NCBI GenBank assembly: GCA_030042885.1
Contig: JASHYW010000373.1
Span: 1-7,007 of the forward strand
DNA: 7,007 bases
Direction: 5' to 3'
DNA from: Streptosporangiaceae bacterium
Lineage (GTDB): Bacteria > Actinomycetota > Actinomycetes > Streptosporangiales > Streptosporangiaceae
Each line of letters opens with the position of its first letter. Positions within the stretch are counted from its first letter, which is position 1. Under the pieces are notes generated by a model. That model searched no databases. It was not told the origin of the DNA and saw only the letters and a list, made by a program, of their open reading frames with translations. The position numbers and the translations under genes were made by a program. Shown here one piece after another: positions 4,915 to 7,007 of the stretch.

Positions 4915-5646
4915 TCACGCCGCCCGGTAGACGACGAGTGACACGGCGGCGTACTGGGTGAGGTAAGCCAGGACAGTGGCCGCGTGGAAGACCTCGTGGA
5001 ACCCGAACCACCGCGGTGACGGGTCGGGCCGCTTCCACGCGTAGACGGCGGCACCGAGGCTGTACATGATGCCTCCGGCCAGGATCAGCGCCAGCACGAG
5101 GGCTCCCGCTCCCCGCAGGAGCTGCGGCAGGATGAACAGCGCGACCCAGCCGAGTGCGATGAACAGCGACGTGATGAGCCAGCGCGGCACGGGCCGCCAG
5201 CTGGCCCGCCAGATGAGCCGGGCCAGGATCCCGGCTGCCGCCCCGCCCCAGATGACCGTGAGCACGCTCAGCCGCGTCCAGCCGCGCAGCGCCAGGACTA
5301 CCAGCGGCGTGTAGGTGCCGGCGATCAGCAGCAGGATGCTGATGTGGTCCAGCCGGGCCAGCAGGCCCCTGCGCCGGCTGCCCAGCGGTGACCGGTGGTA
5401 CGCCGCGGACACCCCGAACAGGAGCACGCACGCCACGCCGTACACGGCGGCGGCCAGCCTGGCCGGCCACGTCGGGGCAAGCGTGACGAGCACGACGCCA
5501 GCGGCCGCGGCGACAGGGAAAGCCCCGGCGTGCAGCACGCCCCGGAGCCTGGGCGCGGCAGCACCGGCCGACCCGGACGTGCCAGCCCCCGCACCAGCGG
5601 CACCCACGCCGCCTCCTCCGCCCCCGGTACCCGCGACATCCCGCAC
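4915..5646 (-). CDS. trhA: Haemolysin III / PAQR-family membrane protein TrhA
   Basis: This is a 243-residue integral membrane protein of the haemolysin III (YqfA/TrhA) branch of the PAQR family. Members have seven membrane helices and a buried metal site; a role in membrane lipid and energy homeostasis is proposed, and true haemolysin activity is doubtful. About seven hydrophobic helices can be seen between residues 41 and 241. The family's metal-site residues are all present: S80-xxx-H84 in SAAYH, D100 in LDHIS, and H217xxxH221 in HEVFHAA. The core homology begins near residue 32 (PRLRGVLH). Residues 8-31 form a Gly/Ala-rich, low-complexity leader. The GTG at 5646 has GGGAG 7 bases upstream. 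A second GTG at 5607 (residue 14) has GGAGGAGG, encoded by glycine codons, just upstream, so the start is uncertain and the protein may have 230 residues. It is divergent from aceB. Confidence 0.92.
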   Translation of the reverse strand: MRDVAGTGGGGGGVGAAGAGAGTSGSAGAAAPRLRGVLHAGAFPVAAAAGVVLVTLAPTWPARLAAAVYGVACVLLFGVSAAYHRSPLGSRRRGLLARLDHISILLLIAGTYTPLVVLALRGWTRLSVLTVIWGGAAAGILARLIWRASWRPVPRWLITSLFIALGWVALFILPQLLRGAGALVLALILAGGIMYSLGAAVYAWKRPDPSPRWFGFHEVFHAATVLAYLTQYAAVSLVVYRAA

Positions 5647-5653
5647 GGAACGG

Positions 5654-5658
5654 CTCCC
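5654..5658 (-). promoter_or_regulatory. Ribosome binding site for the long trhA form
   Basis: GGGAG lies 7 bases before the GTG at 5646. It competes with GGAGGAGG (5619-5612) ahead of the in-frame GTG at 5607. Both are well placed, so sequence alone does not settle the start. Confidence 0.5.
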
Positions 5659-5672
5659 GTCTGCTAGACCTG

Positions 5673-5705
5673 AACCTACGATACCGAAGGTTACCGATCA
5701 GTAGG
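5673..5705 (-). promoter_or_regulatory. Candidate trhA promoter and operator-like repeats
   Basis: On the minus strand, CTGATC (5701-5696), a 17-base spacer and TAGGTT (5678-5673) resemble a primary-sigma promoter about 30 bases before the GTG start. The spacer contains a direct repeat of TACCGA (plus strand 5682-5687 and 5692-5697), exactly 10 bases apart, and the block is framed by CCTAC (5675-5679) and GTAGG (5701-5705). A 10-base period places both repeats on one face of the helix, as for a regulator site. The -35 match is poor. Confidence 0.3.
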
Positions 5706-5740
5706 CTGGGTGCCGGGAATCTGACGCGCCGGGGCCTGCC

Positions 5741-5746
5741 TAGGAT
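5741..5746 (+). promoter_or_regulatory. Candidate -10 box of aceB
   Basis: TAGGAT fits the actinobacterial TANNNT -10 pattern and lies about 39 bases before the aceB ATG, giving a leader of about 30 bases. No good -35 hexamer lies 16-18 bases upstream (CTGACG at 5721-5726 is only 14 bases away), so activation by a regulator is possible. Support is limited to the -10 box. Confidence 0.35.
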
Positions 5747-5770
5747 GTAGGGCACGACTTTCAGGGGCCG

Positions 5771-5777
5771 GGAGGAG
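5771..5777 (+). promoter_or_regulatory. Ribosome binding site of aceB
   Basis: GGAGGAG with a 7-base spacer to the ATG at 5785 is a near-perfect Shine-Dalgarno sequence. It fixes the start of this gene, whose reading frame stays open to the window's right edge. Confidence 0.85.
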
Positions 5778-5784
5778 CATAGAC

Positions 5785-7007
<1,223 letters not shown>

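Noticed and set aside
4727..4930. A 67-codon plus-strand frame in the trhA-helD gap
   Set aside because: Third-position base use is not biased as in the real genes, there is no clear ribosome binding site, and it overlaps the inverted repeat and the end of trhA.

Overview
The window is a high-GC, GC3-biased actinobacterial chromosome segment, close in style to Streptomyces, Streptosporangium or Actinomadura. Codon use, GGAGG-type ribosome binding sites and the relatedness of all four proteins support this. It holds four solid genes and no evidence of a mobile element, CRISPR array, tRNA or rRNA.

Layout, left to right. Bases 1-290 carry no supported gene and lie just downstream of hflX; they contain small hairpins. 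hflX (ribosome-associated GTPase) runs on the minus strand, 1733 to 291. A 453-base gap (1734-2186) follows, unusually rich in structure: a coding-like remnant, a nested long inverted repeat and a 43/44-base tandem duplication that reaches into the end of the next gene. helD (superfamily I helicase-like RNA polymerase recycling factor of the HelD/HelR family) runs on the minus strand, 4508 to 2187. A second gap (4509-4914) holds an AT-rich start region, a candidate helD promoter and two more inverted repeats. A haemolysin III/TrhA-type membrane protein runs on the minus strand, 5646 to 4915. A 138-base divergent promoter region separates it from malate synthase aceB, which runs on the plus strand from 5785 and is cut by the right edge.

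The three minus-strand genes point the same way but have gaps of about 400-450 bases between them, so they are probably separate transcription units. helD and hflX act on analogous problems: HelD-family proteins remove or recycle stalled RNA polymerase, and HflX splits stalled ribosomes. Both families include members linked to antibiotic tolerance in actinobacteria. aceB is a metabolic (glyoxylate shunt) gene and shows no functional link to its neighbours.

No new multi-gene system is evident. The least expected signal is in the two gaps between minus-strand genes. They share a 27-base segment (23 of 27 bases identical by hand count) in the same orientation, each downstream of a minus-strand gene and each tied to a long inverted repeat. 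This could be a degenerate interspersed repeat family. The tandem duplication at the 3' end of helD and the gene remnant in the same gap suggest past rearrangement there.
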